NCBI RefSeq assembly: GCF_000422405.1
Contig: NZ_AULS01000003.1
Coordinates: 171,937-235,936, forward strand
DNA: 64,000 nucleotides
Source of the DNA: Microbacterium luticocti DSM 19459
Lineage (GTDB): Bacteria; Actinomycetota; Actinomycetes; Actinomycetales; Microbacteriaceae
Direction: 5' to 3'
Shown here: in pieces, positions 23,701 to 32,796 of the stretch
How positions within the stretch are numbered: the first letter of the stretch is position 1
Layout of the letters: each line of letters starts with the position of its first letter
Program-made: the position numbers and the translations under genes
Notes under the pieces: model-generated
What the model was told of the DNA's origin: nothing
What the model saw: the letters and a program-made list of their open reading frames with translations, nothing else
Database searches by the model: none

Positions 23701-26088
23701 TCACACCTCCGTTCCGGCCGGCGCGGCGGCCGCACCCATCACCGCGGGCGCGGACGCCGTGTTCGTCGGGGCCGGCGCGGGGCCGTCGCCGTCGCGCACC
23801 TTCTGCAGCCGCACCGCGGCGACCTTGAACTCGGGCTGTTTCGACACCGGGTCCCACGCGGTCAGGGTCAGCTCGTTGGCCGCGGTCAGCGTATCGCCGC
23901 CGTAGTGCCAGGGCGCGAACACCACGCCCTCGCGCACGTGCGAGACCCGTGCCGGCGCCTCGATGTGTCCGCGCCGAGAGGTGACGCGCACGATGTCTCC
24001 TTCACGGATGCCGCGGGCCGCGGCATCCGTCGGCGACACCTCGACCCACATCGCCGGCGCAGCCTGCTGCAACGGCCCGGCCCGTCGGGTCTTGGTGCGG
24101 GTGTGGAAGTGGTAAACGGTGCGGCCGGTGGTCAACCGCAGCGGGTATTCGTCGTCGGGCGTCTCGAACGCCTGCTGGTACGGGGCGGTCTTGAGCACGG
24201 CCCGCCCGTCGGGGTGGTCGGCGAGGTATTGCGTGCGCGTCACCGCGGTTCCGGTCGTCAGGTCGTGGCCGTAGGTCTCGCAGTAGTCGGCGTGCGTGGC
24301 GAACGCGCCGTCGCCGTAGAGCCGCTCGGTTCCGTCGGGCGCGGTGTCGGTGACCGGCCACTGGATGCCGCCGCGCTCGTGCAGCAGCTCGTAGCTCAGG
24401 CCCGAGTAGTCGCAGGGGCGGCCGGCGCTGCAGGCCTGCCAGGCGGCGAACGCCTGCTCGGGCGTGTCCCAGGCCGGCAGCGGGTTGCCGTCGCGGTCGT
24501 GCAGGCCGAGCCGGCGGGCGTAGTCGACCCAGATGTCCAGGTCGCTGCGCGCCTGCCCGGGAGGATCGACCGCCTTCTCTTGCAGGTGCACCGTGCGGTC
24601 GACGTTCGTGTAGGTGCCGGTCTTCTCGGCCCACAGCGCCGCAGGCAGCACGACGTCGGCGAGCTCGGCGGTCTCGGTGAGGTAGCCGTCCGACACGACG
24701 ACGAAGCACTGGGAACCGCCGAGGGTGGCGCGGATGCGGGCCAGGTCGGGCATCGACACCGCCGGGTTCGTGCCGGCGATCCACAGGAACGAGATCGATC
24801 CCTCCTGCACGTAACGGAACATCGTCATGGCGTCGGTCGGCGGGGTCCAGTGCGGGATGACGAGGCGGTCGACGTTCCACAGCGCGGCCAGCTCGTCGAC
24901 GTGTTCCGGGTTGCTCCAGTTGCGGAAACCCGGCAGCGCGGCACCGCATCCGGCCTCGCGGTTGTTCTCGGCCGAGGGCTGACCATTCATCTGCAGGATG
25001 CCGCATCCTTCCCGACCGATCATCCCCCGCAGCAGATGCAGGTTGTTGACCTGGCACGACGCGGCCGTCGCCTGGTGGGACTGGTAGAACCCCATCGAGC
25101 AGGTGGAGACGATCCGCTGCCCGCCGGCGAAGATCTCGGCGGCGCGGCGGATGTCGGATGCCGCGACCCCGCAGATCTCGGCGGCCCACTCCGGTGTGGC
25201 CTCGGCGGTGGCGGCTGCCAGGTCGTCGAAGCCGACGGTGTGCGCGTCGACGTACTCGCGGTCGACCGCGCCGGCGGCGATCAGCTCGTGCACCAGCGCG
25301 TTCATCAGCGCGAGGTTGGTGCCGTTGCGGATCGCCAGGTGCACGGTCGCCCGTTCGGCGACCTTGGTGCGGCGCGGGTCGACGCACACCAGCTGCGGCG
25401 GGTTGGGCCCGTCGAGCCGGTCGAGCATCCGTGCCCACAGCACGGTCTGGGTCTCGGCGACGTTGTGGCCGAACAGGAACAGTGTGTCGCAGTGGTCGAT
25501 GTCGGTGTACGAGCCGGGCTGCCCGTCGGTGCCGAACGTCTCTTGGAACGCCGCCGACGCGGTCGCGGTGCACAGCCGGGTGTTGCCGTCCATGTGCGGG
25601 GTGCCGATGCCGGCCTTGCCGATGACGGCGAGGGTGTAGTACTCCTCGATCATCAACTGGCCCGAGGTGTAGAAGCCGTGCGAGAGCGGGCCCTTGGTCT
25701 CGAGCAGGGTGCGGGAGCGCTCCGCGATCGCCGCCATCGCCGTCGGCCAGTCGGTCTCGACCAGCCGGCCGTCGCGGCGGATCAGCGGCGTCGTGAGCCG
25801 GTCGCGTTGTTCGCCGCGCCAGCCGTAGAGGCCTTTCGGCCCCAGCCGGCCGTGGCTCACCCGGTCGTCGGCGCGGCCGCGGATGCCCACCATCCGGCCG
25901 CCGGCGACGGCGACCTCGACACCGCAGCCGTTGCTGCACAGCAGGCACGCCCCGCGCACCCACTTCTCGACGTCGCCGGCCTCGACCCCGTCGACGAGGT
26001 ACTCGTCCACCCGGGCGGGCCAGGCATCCCCCGCCGCGTACGGGGTGCGCGCACCCCAGATGTCCTGAATCCGTTCCGTACCGGCCAT
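23701..26088 (-). CDS. Molybdopterin oxidoreductase, assimilatory nitrate reductase / formate dehydrogenase-like
   Basis: 795 aa from ATG 26088 (gaggga ribosome site). N-terminal Fe-S region 'RGACLLCSNGCGVEV' (C-x2-C-x3-C) is followed ~30 residues later by 'GRLGPKGLYGW', where most relatives have a fourth cysteine (LCxKG), here Gly. The molybdenum-ligand cysteine is probably that in 'NTRLCTATASAAFQ', nitrate-reductase style. Molybdopterin-dinucleotide binding domains follow and a C-terminal 'RLTTGRTVYHFHTRT' MoCo-binding beta-barrel. No Tat signal, so cytoplasmic. It could be a nitrate reductase or another MoCo oxidoreductase; no ferredoxin/NAD(P)H subunit gene adjoins. Confidence 0.82.
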   Translation of the reverse strand: MAGTERIQDIWGARTPYAAGDAWPARVDEYLVDGVEAGDVEKWVRGACLLCSNGCGVEVAVAGGRMVGIRGRADDRVSHGRLGPKGLYGWRGEQRDRLTTPLIRRDGRLVETDWPTAMAAIAERSRTLLETKGPLSHGFYTSGQLMIEEYYTLAVIGKAGIGTPHMDGNTRLCTATASAAFQETFGTDGQPGSYTDIDHCDTLFLFGHNVAETQTVLWARMLDRLDGPNPPQLVCVDPRRTKVAERATVHLAIRNGTNLALMNALVHELIAAGAVDREYVDAHTVGFDDLAAATAEATPEWAAEICGVAASDIRRAAEIFAGGQRIVSTCSMGFYQSHQATAASCQVNNLHLLRGMIGREGCGILQMNGQPSAENNREAGCGAALPGFRNWSNPEHVDELAALWNVDRLVIPHWTPPTDAMTMFRYVQEGSISFLWIAGTNPAVSMPDLARIRATLGGSQCFVVVSDGYLTETAELADVVLPAALWAEKTGTYTNVDRTVHLQEKAVDPPGQARSDLDIWVDYARRLGLHDRDGNPLPAWDTPEQAFAAWQACSAGRPCDYSGLSYELLHERGGIQWPVTDTAPDGTERLYGDGAFATHADYCETYGHDLTTGTAVTRTQYLADHPDGRAVLKTAPYQQAFETPDDEYPLRLTTGRTVYHFHTRTKTRRAGPLQQAAPAMWVEVSPTDAAARGIREGDIVRVTSRRGHIEAPARVSHVREGVVFAPWHYGGDTLTAANELTLTAWDPVSKQPEFKVAAVRLQKVRDGDGPAPAPTNTASAPAVMGAAAAPAGTEV

Positions 26089-26201
26089 GTCCGTCCCTCG
26101 TCGCGCGTGTGTGCCCCGTTGCTGCGCCCTGCGGCTGTTTCCCTGTCTAGTCCCGCCGTCCGATGCGGTCAACGGGGCCTGAGGGCGGGTCGCTCCCGGG
26201 C

Positions 26202-26606
26202 TCAGAGCCCGAACAGCGTCGGGATCGCGATCACGCCCGGCCCGAACACCGCGATGACCGCGGCGAGCGTGAGCATGAGCAGGTCGTACTCGGGGCCGCT
26301 CTTGGCCGCCCAGTAGGTGCTGTGCCAGCGGAAGATCTGCATGCTCGTCGTGATGAGCATGAGCACCACGACGCCGAGCCCGGCCCACGGGGCGAGGACC
26401 CCGCTCGCGAACGACAGCGCGGCCGCCAGTTCGGCGATTGCGACGACCCACGCGACCGGAAGCGGCACCTGGTCGTTCTTCGCGAAGCCGCGGATGTCCT
26501 TCAGCTTCAACTGCGACTCGTGCGCGAATGCGACGGTCAGCATCGCGCGCACCAGCAACAGCACGATCGAGGCGAGAAGCCCCGGCCCCGTCACGATCAT
26601 GAGCAT
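26202..26606 (-). CDS. DoxX-family membrane protein
   Basis: 134 aa; start ATG 26606 after gggggg. Four hydrophobic helices with the DoxX-type 'FAHESQLKLKDIRGFAKND' loop and 'ELAAALSFASGVLAPWAG' helix. DoxX-like proteins are integral membrane components linked to redox and thiol stress. It lies eight bases downstream of the FdhF-like gene, probably in the same transcript. Confidence 0.8.
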   Translation of the reverse strand: MLMIVTGPGLLASIVLLLVRAMLTVAFAHESQLKLKDIRGFAKNDQVPLPVAWVVAIAELAAALSFASGVLAPWAGLGVVVLMLITTSMQIFRWHSTYWAAKSGPEYDLLMLTLAAVIAVFGPGVIAIPTLFGL

Positions 26607-26614
26607 CCCCCCAC

Positions 26615-28936
26615 TCACCGCACCGCCGCGGTCACCCGCACCCGGATGTCTTTCATCAGCGGCTGGTCGCTGCGTGTGCTGTAGTCGTCCGGCCCGATGA
26701 GCACGTTCAGCTCGGGCATGTACCCGGCGGCGCTTCCCCGCGGCAGGTCGTAGGCCAGCGCGCGGAAGCTGCGGACCGCGCGTTTCGATCCGTCCTTGGA
26801 GGTCGCGACGATGTCGACGAAATCGCCCTCCCGCAGTCCACGATCGCGCATGTCCGCCGCGTTCATGAAGATGAGCTCGCGCAGGTTCTTCACCCCGCGG
26901 TAGCGGTCGTTCGCCGTGTAGATCGTCGTGTTCCACTGGTCTTGCGAGCGCATCGTCTGCAGCACGAGCACCTCGGCATCGTCCGGGATCACGTTCGGCA
27001 GGGGTGCATGCGAGAACTCCGCCTTGCCCGACGGCGTCCGGAAGTCACGCTCACGTGCGGGCTGCGGGATGCGGAATCCGTAGGGGCGTCGGACGAGTTC
27101 GTTGTAGCTCTCGAACCCGTCAAGCACACGCGCCATGACGTCGCGGATGCGGTCGTAGTCGTCGACGTACTCCGCCCAGGGGGTGCGGGAGCCCGGGAGG
27201 GTCGCCTGCGCGATGCCGGCGATGATCGCGGGTTCGCTGCGCAGGTGCTCCGACGCGGGCCGACGCATCCCGATCGACAGCTGCACCGAACTCATCGCAT
27301 CCTCCATGGAGATGCCCTGGATGCCCGAGCGCTGCTCGTCGCGCTCGGTGCGTCCCAGGCACGGGAGGATGAGCGCCTCGCGCCCGTGCACGAGATGGCT
27401 GCGGTTGAGCTTCGTGCTCACCTGCACGGTGAGGGCGCAGCCGCGCAGCCCCTCGGCGGTGTAGACGGTGTCGGGTGCGGCGCGAACGAAGTTGCCGCCC
27501 ATGCCGACGAAGACCTTCACCGAGCCGTCGTGCATGGCCGCGACCGTGTGCACGGTGTCGAGGCCACGCGTTCGCGGCGACCGGATGCCGCAGACCTCGT
27601 CGAGCCGGTCGAGCCACGCATCCGTCGGATGATGGTCGATGCCGCATGTGCGGTTGCCCTGCACGTTGCTGTGCCCGCGCACCGGCGAGGGGCCGGTGCC
27701 GGGCCGGCCGATGTTGCCGCGCAGGAGCAGGAGATTGACGATCTCGCGCGCCGTCTCGACGCCGTGCTCGTGCTGGCTGACTCCGAGGCACCAGCTGATC
27801 ACGGTGCGCTCAGAGGCCAGGTAGATCTCCGCCGCCCCTCGGATGGCGGATTCGGCGAGTCCCGATTGGCGGACGAGCTCGTGCCAGTCGGTCGCTTCGA
27901 CCAGCGCGCGGTACTCCTCGAATCCGTGTGTGTACTGCGCGAGGAACTCGCGGTCGAGCACGTCGGCGTCTGCCTGCGCCGCTTCGAACACCGCCTTCGC
28001 CATGCCGCGCACCAGCGCCAAGTCGCCGCCCGGACGCACCTGCAGGTTGCCGGTGCTCGTCCTCGTGGTCTTGAACCTCGCCATGTCGACGATCTCGTGG
28101 GGCACGATCGTGCGTGTGGCCCCGGCCTCGACGAGCGGGTTCACGTGCACCACCTGGGCGCCGCGGTTCACCGCGGCCGCGAGCGTCGTGAGCATGCGCG
28201 GCGCGTTCGAGGCGGCGTTGACGCCGAAGATGAACAGCGCATCGCACTGCTCCCAGTCGTCGAGATCGGCGGTGCCCTTGCCCGTCGCCAACGACTCGAG
28301 CAACGCGCGTCCCGAGGCCTCATGGCACATGTTCGAGCAGTCGGGCAGGTTGTTGGTCCCGAACTCCCGCACCATCAGCTGGTACAGAAAGGATGCCTCG
28401 TTGCCGAGCCGACCGGATGTGTAGAACGCCGCCTCGTCGGGGCTCGCGAGGCCGCGCAGGTGGGAGCCGACGAGCGCGAACGCGTCGTCCCAGTCGATCG
28501 GGACGTAGTGATCGGTCGCCGCGTCGTACACCATGGGGTGGGTGAGGCGGCCCTGGTCCTCGAGCGCGAAATCGGTCCACTCCGCCAGTTCGGTCACGGT
28601 GTGTGCGGCGAAGAAATCCGGCCCGACGCGCTTGCCGGTCATCTCCCATGTGACGTGCTTGATGCCGTTCTCGCAGATGTCCAGGCGCACGCCCTTGTCG
28701 TCGGGCCACGCGCAGCCGGGACAGTCGAAGCCGCGGATCGGGTGGTTCATCGTGAACATCGCACGAGTGCCCGTGACCGGTTCCCGCTCCCGCACGAGCA
28801 CGTCGAGCACCGAGAACGCGGCTCCCCATCCGGCGGCCGGGTGGGTGTAGGGGCGGCTCGACCAGGGTCCATCGGTCGCCGGCCCGAGCCCGCCTTGCCG
28901 TGGAACGTCGGGCATCAGCCCGCCAGACGCACCCAT
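26615..28936 (-). CDS. FdhF/YdeP-family molybdopterin oxidoreductase
   Basis: 773 aa from ATG 28936 (aaggag five bases upstream); a second ATG at 28915 exactly overlaps the upstream gene's stop and is the alternative. YdeP-type formate-dehydrogenase-H homologue: 'RGFDCPGCAWPD' replaces the usual four-cysteine Fe-S motif, 'NNLPDCSNMCHEASG' marks the MoCo site, and 'GNIGRPGTGPSPVRGHSNVQ' is typical of this branch. Lacks the complete 4Fe-4S ligand set and selenocysteine. In enterobacteria the homologue YdeP is linked to acid resistance; the reaction is unknown. Encoded between a Rieske/DUF2231 protein and DoxX. Confidence 0.85.
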   Translation of the reverse strand: MGASGGLMPDVPRQGGLGPATDGPWSSRPYTHPAAGWGAAFSVLDVLVREREPVTGTRAMFTMNHPIRGFDCPGCAWPDDKGVRLDICENGIKHVTWEMTGKRVGPDFFAAHTVTELAEWTDFALEDQGRLTHPMVYDAATDHYVPIDWDDAFALVGSHLRGLASPDEAAFYTSGRLGNEASFLYQLMVREFGTNNLPDCSNMCHEASGRALLESLATGKGTADLDDWEQCDALFIFGVNAASNAPRMLTTLAAAVNRGAQVVHVNPLVEAGATRTIVPHEIVDMARFKTTRTSTGNLQVRPGGDLALVRGMAKAVFEAAQADADVLDREFLAQYTHGFEEYRALVEATDWHELVRQSGLAESAIRGAAEIYLASERTVISWCLGVSQHEHGVETAREIVNLLLLRGNIGRPGTGPSPVRGHSNVQGNRTCGIDHHPTDAWLDRLDEVCGIRSPRTRGLDTVHTVAAMHDGSVKVFVGMGGNFVRAAPDTVYTAEGLRGCALTVQVSTKLNRSHLVHGREALILPCLGRTERDEQRSGIQGISMEDAMSSVQLSIGMRRPASEHLRSEPAIIAGIAQATLPGSRTPWAEYVDDYDRIRDVMARVLDGFESYNELVRRPYGFRIPQPARERDFRTPSGKAEFSHAPLPNVIPDDAEVLVLQTMRSQDQWNTTIYTANDRYRGVKNLRELIFMNAADMRDRGLREGDFVDIVATSKDGSKRAVRSFRALAYDLPRGSAAGYMPELNVLIGPDDYSTRSDQPLMKDIRVRVTAAVR

Positions 28937-29781
28937 ATCCGCTCCTTCTCGGACTTCACTTCCCAGACCGGCTCGGACACCGTTGCCGGACCCTGGGCGA
29001 CCGTGCCGTCGGCCAGCGAGAACCTGCTGCCGTGCCAGGGACACTGCACGCATCCGTTCTCGTCGACAGTGCCCTCGTCGAGCGGCCCTCCCGCGTGCGT
29101 GCAGGTCGCCGACAGCGCGTGCACGGCACCGCCGCGCCGAACGAGCACCACCGGCACGCCACCTGCCTCGACCCGCAGCGGCTTGTTCTCGGCGAGATCG
29201 CCGTCGGCCGCGACATCCGTCCAGCTCTCCGTCCCCTCCTGGAACGCGGTGTGGTTCACGCCGACGCCGCGCACGAGCGACAGATGGCCGCCGAGATACG
29301 CCGAGGCGAGGGTGAGGCCGAGGCCGGCGAGACTGAGCACCGTGCCCACGCCGCGCGAGCCGCGGCGCCGCACCAGCCATGACGAGACCTGCAGCACGAG
29401 GGCGGTGCTGTTCAGCGCGGCGTGCACGATCCCGACCCGCTGCTCGGGTCCATAGCTGTCGGACCAATCCGCGGCGCCTGCCGCCGCCGTGGGGATCGAG
29501 CTGAGCGCGCCGAACCCGACCAGACGGCGCGCGGCGTCGGAGCCGGCGTCCCCGGAGGTGAGATCGAGGACGGATGCCGCGGTCCACAGGCCGATCGGAA
29601 CGTCGGTGAGCGCCGGATGCAGTTGGTGGCCGAGCCAGGTTCCCGAAAGCGCGTTCTTGACCGGCGGGCTTCCGGTGACCTTCTTGACGGACGCCGCAAC
29701 CGGGGCGGACACCCGGTCCAGAGCCTTGAGACCCTCCACGGCACCGATGACGAAGTGAAGACTCCTCCTGAGCTGTCCCAC
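28915..29781 (-). CDS. DUF2231 membrane domain fused to Rieske 2Fe-2S domain
   Basis: 288 aa; GTG 29781 is chosen because gaggagg lies six bases upstream. N-terminal half is a DUF2231-type four-helix membrane unit ('GHQLHPALTDVPIGLWTAAS'). The C-terminal ~100 residues are a Rieske domain with both ligand motifs, C-x-H in 'ATCTHAGG' and C-x2-H in 'VQCPWHGS'. This gives a membrane-bound one-electron carrier. Its gene overlaps the FdhF-like gene by 22 bases, so the two products may form an electron-transfer pair. Confidence 0.87.
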   Translation of the reverse strand: MGQLRRSLHFVIGAVEGLKALDRVSAPVAASVKKVTGSPPVKNALSGTWLGHQLHPALTDVPIGLWTAASVLDLTSGDAGSDAARRLVGFGALSSIPTAAAGAADWSDSYGPEQRVGIVHAALNSTALVLQVSSWLVRRRGSRGVGTVLSLAGLGLTLASAYLGGHLSLVRGVGVNHTAFQEGTESWTDVAADGDLAENKPLRVEAGGVPVVLVRRGGAVHALSATCTHAGGPLDEGTVDENGCVQCPWHGSRFSLADGTVAQGPATVSEPVWEVKSEKERIWVRLAG

Positions 29782-29954
29782 GCCGGACCTCCTCGCACCC
29801 GCCCACATCGGCGGTCACCAGCAGGCTACGCCGCGCAGCCCCTCCTGCGACAGCGAGAGGCGGATTCGTCCGTCACGCGACAGGTGTCGCGCCTCCCGCA
29901 CTGACCATGCGTGTTGCGGGACGTGCTGACCGGCTCGTGAAGCTCGGCCGCCGG

Positions 29955-30116
29955 TCACCGCGGTGGGGCGTCGCCGGAATCGGGCTCCTCCTGGGTCTCG
30001 AGGTCTTCGTCGGGATCGACGAACGAGTCGTCGACCTCGCTCGCCTCCACCGCTTCGTCTGCCTGCTGCTTCGCCTGTGCGAGTTCTTCCTCGCGACGTC
30101 GCTTCTCACCGAACAT
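29955..30116 (-). CDS. Small acidic protein
   Basis: 53 aa (ATG 30116, stop 29955), with gaggag seven bases before the start. The sequence begins MFGEKRRREEELAQAKQQ and continues as an acidic tail rich in Asp/Glu (DDSFVDPDEDLETQ). The first half is a charged helix, the second probably disordered. Wobble positions are strongly G/C, as in real genes here. No family recognised. An overlapping reading on the + strand (29907-30146) has no ribosome site and a less natural composition. Confidence 0.6.
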   Translation of the reverse strand: MFGEKRRREEELAQAKQQADEAVEASEVDDSFVDPDEDLETQEEPDSGDAPPR

Positions 30117-30204
30117 GGATCCGCTCCTCATCCCTCACGTCCATGATCGCGCAGATGTCACTGATCGCCGAGGCCCACCGGACATGACGCGGACGTCGCG
30201 ACAT

Positions 30205-30288
30205 CCTCCGTCACACGACTGCGCCTGTTCGCGGCGACTGCACCGTCGATCTGTGGCGCCGTCGCCGATCCGTGGCGCAGTCGTGTGG
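30205..30288. repeat. Dispersed inverted-repeat element, copy 2
   Basis: Terminal arms cacacgactgcgcc (30212-30225) and ggcgcagtcgtgtg (30274-30287) are perfect 14-bp inverted repeats. The interior (ttcgcggcgactgcaccgtc, then gatctgtggcgccgtcgcc) matches the element at 22570-22650 at most positions. Intergenic, between the small acidic protein gene and the PEP-enzyme gene. Confidence 0.8.
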
Positions 30289-30347
30289 CCGGGACCGTGA
30301 CGAGCCCGCGCGAGCCCGCGACATCCGTGCCGGCGGCGCGCTACAGT

Positions 30348-30368
30348 TAGAGAACGCAACGTTCTCTA
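30348..30368. promoter_or_regulatory. Perfect palindromic operator before the PEP-utilising enzyme
   Basis: tagagaacg-caa-cgttctcta is a perfect 9-3-9 palindrome ending 13 bases before the ATG at 30382 and overlapping the expected promoter region. The operon's second gene encodes a TetR regulator, the likely binder. Confidence 0.75.
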
Positions 30369-30381
30369 CAGGGAGGCTGCC

Positions 30382-32796
30382 ATGACCGACATCGTCGCAC
30401 CGCTGTCGTCGTTCGGCGCCGCGGACGTGGCCGCCGTCGGCGGCAAGGCCGCGAACCTGGGCGAGCTGTTGCGAGCGGGCCTCCCGGTGCCGCCCGGGTT
30501 CGTCGTGACCACCGCCGCCTACATCGACATCGCGCGGCAGGCGGGCATCGACGTGTTGGTCACCGATCCGGCGACGGCCCCGGCATCCCTGCGACAGGCG
30601 ATCACAGACGTCGAGGTGCCCGCCGCGGTGCGGGATGCCGTCACCGCGGCGTACGCCCGGCTGGGCGACGACGTGCCCGTGGCCGTGCGTTCGAGCGCCA
30701 CCGCCGAAGACCTGCCCGGTGCCGCCTTCGCCGGCCAGCAGGACACCTACCTGAACGTCGTCGGCGCGGATGCGGTGGTCGACGCGGTGAGGCGCTGCTG
30801 GGCATCGCTGTGGACCGACCGTGCCATCGCCTACCGCCGCGAGCGCCGGATCGACCCCGCCGACGTGCGCATCGCGGTGGTCGTGCAGCGCATGGTCGAC
30901 GCCGACGTCGCCGGCGTCATGTTCACGGCCGATCCGGCCAGCGGGGCGCGCGATCGCATCGTCGTCGACGCGGGCCAGGGCCTGGGCGAGGCCGTCGTGT
31001 CGGGCGAGGTGACCCCCGACCACTACGAGCTCGATGACCGGGGGCACCGCCTGTCGCTGCAGCTGCGACCCGACGGTACGGCACCGTTGCTGGATGCCGC
31101 GGACCTGGCCGCACTCGCCGAGCAGGCGCGCGCGATCGCCGGGCACTTCGGCCGCCCGCAAGACATCGAATGGGCGATCGCGCAGGGGCGGGTGTGGATC
31201 CTGCAGGCGCGACCGATGACGGCGCTGCCACCACCTCCGCAGCGCCTGAACCGGTTCCAGCGGTTGCAGGCGGCGATCCTGTCCGAGCTGCTGCCCGTGC
31301 GCCCGTACCCGATGGACGTGAGCACCCAGGTGCTGCGTGGGCCGGCGCTGCTGATGGCGCAGATGACGCACGAGTACGGCATCGAGGGGCTGTTCACGGG
31401 GTTCCTGCGCGAAGAGGACGGCGTCGCGGTGCAGCTCGTCCCGGGCAGCCCGCACCTGTCGCTGCGGGCGCTGGCCACACCGTTCCGACTCATCGCCAAG
31501 TCGCGCCGGTTCCACCCGGCCAGCTGGATCGATGACCCACGCCAGCGCGAGTTCCTCGCCCGCATCGACCGGCTCGAGACGCTCGACCTTCCCGCGCTGC
31601 CGTGGCGCGAACTCGTGGCGGTGCCCGACCGGGCGTTGTCCGCCCAGGAGCTGTGCCGCGACCTGCGCATCGACTACCTGCCCGGCGCCGGGCTGGCCGT
31701 GCTGCGTCTGGTCGTCGTGCTGACGCTGCTGCGCCGACGCCGCCTGCTCGCCGATCTGCTCGGTGGGGCGCGCACCCGCACCGAGGACGGCACCCGGGCG
31801 CTCGGCCGGATGGCGGCGCGGCTGCGTGCCGAGCCGGCCCTGCGCGACCGGCTGACCGGCCTCGACGCGCAGGCGGGGTGGCAGCTGGTCGCACACGACG
31901 ACGACTTCGCCCGGCTGCGCACCGACATCACCGCGTTCCTGCGCGAGTTCGGCCGGCGCGAGACGACCTCTCCCATGCTGATCAGCGCACCGACGCTGGC
32001 CGAATCGCCCGATGTCGCCCTCGGCATGGTGCTCGCGCTGGCGGCGGTCGACGCGCATCCGTCGCCCATGTCGCGCTCGGCCGACGCCCTGGCGCGACTG
32101 CTCGCGCATCCCCTGCTGCGCTCACCGCGGCGCGCAGCGCGGGTGGCTCGCGCGGTGGCGGCGGCGCAGGATGCCGTCGCGTTCCGCGAAGACACGCACT
32201 TCTTCTTCACGGCGTCCCTGCCCACCCTGCGCCGGGCGATCCTCGAGACCGGCCGCCGCATGGCCGATGCCGGTGTGCTCGAGCGCGCCGCCGACATCCT
32301 GCACCTGCGATGGGAGGAGGTGTCGCACATCGCCGACGTCGACCGTGTCAGTGCCGCCCAGACGGCCATGCTGCGCGGGTTCGTGACCCGCCGGGCCGCC
32401 CGGCGCGCCGTACTGGCGGGTGTGCCGCTGATCGACATGGCGAGCGTGTTCCCGGCTTCGGGGCGCGGCGACGCCCTGGTGACGGGCACGCCCGCGGGGG
32501 CGGGCACGGCGACGGGCGTGGCCCGCGTCGTGCACGGCGCGGCGGACTTCGACCGGCTGCAGGCGGGCGAGGTGCTCGTGTGCCCGTACACGAATCCGTC
32601 GTGGACGCCGCTGTTCCAGCGCGCCGCGGCCGTCGTGGTCGACACCGGCTCGTCCGCGTCGCACGCGGCCATCGTCGCTCGCGAGTACGGGCTGCCCGCG
32701 GTGATGGGCACGGGCAACGGCACCACCGCGATCGCCGACGGCGAGCGCGTCAGAGTCGACGGCACGCGTGGGCGGGTCACGAGGGCGCAGCCGTGA
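30382..32796 (+). CDS. PEP-utilising phosphotransferase (PEP synthase / rifampicin phosphotransferase-like)
   Basis: 804 aa with ribosome site agggagg. The N-terminal PPDK ATP-grasp domain is complete: 'VAAVGGKAANLGELLRAG', 'VPVAVRSSATAEDLPGAAFA', 'ADVAGVMFTADPASG' and 'DIEWAIAQGRVWILQARP'. A divergent helical middle (~residues 290-690) follows, and the swivelling phosphohistidine domain ends the chain ('GSSASHAAIVAREYGLPAV', His in SHAA). The architecture ATP-grasp / variable / His domain is that of rifampicin phosphotransferases and short PEP-synthase homologues; the PEP/pyruvate TIM barrel is absent. That absence favours transfer to a small molecule rather than PEP synthesis. Coupled to a TetR gene and preceded by a palindrome; no rifamycin-associated element is seen. 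Confidence 0.82.
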   Translation: MTDIVAPLSSFGAADVAAVGGKAANLGELLRAGLPVPPGFVVTTAAYIDIARQAGIDVLVTDPATAPASLRQAITDVEVPAAVRDAVTAAYARLGDDVPVAVRSSATAEDLPGAAFAGQQDTYLNVVGADAVVDAVRRCWASLWTDRAIAYRRERRIDPADVRIAVVVQRMVDADVAGVMFTADPASGARDRIVVDAGQGLGEAVVSGEVTPDHYELDDRGHRLSLQLRPDGTAPLLDAADLAALAEQARAIAGHFGRPQDIEWAIAQGRVWILQARPMTALPPPPQRLNRFQRLQAAILSELLPVRPYPMDVSTQVLRGPALLMAQMTHEYGIEGLFTGFLREEDGVAVQLVPGSPHLSLRALATPFRLIAKSRRFHPASWIDDPRQREFLARIDRLETLDLPALPWRELVAVPDRALSAQELCRDLRIDYLPGAGLAVLRLVVVLTLLRRRRLLADLLGGARTRTEDGTRALGRMAARLRAEPALRDRLTGLDAQAGWQLVAHDDDFARLRTDITAFLREFGRRETTSPMLISAPTLAESPDVALGMVLALAAVDAHPSPMSRSADALARLLAHPLLRSPRRAARVARAVAAAQDAVAFREDTHFFFTASLPTLRRAILETGRRMADAGVLERAADILHLRWEEVSHIADVDRVSAAQTAMLRGFVTRRAARRAVLAGVPLIDMASVFPASGRGDALVTGTPAGAGTATGVARVVHGAADFDRLQAGEVLVCPYTNPSWTPLFQRAAAVVVDTGSSASHAAIVAREYGLPAVMGTGNGTTAIADGERVRVDGTRGRVTRAQP

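Noticed and set aside
29907..30146. 79-codon + strand frame with a hydrophobic stretch
   Set aside because: No ribosome site; the minus-strand 53-aa frame over the same DNA has a proper ribosome site and typical wobble bias. The + frame looks hydrophobic only because it is the complement of an acidic sequence.
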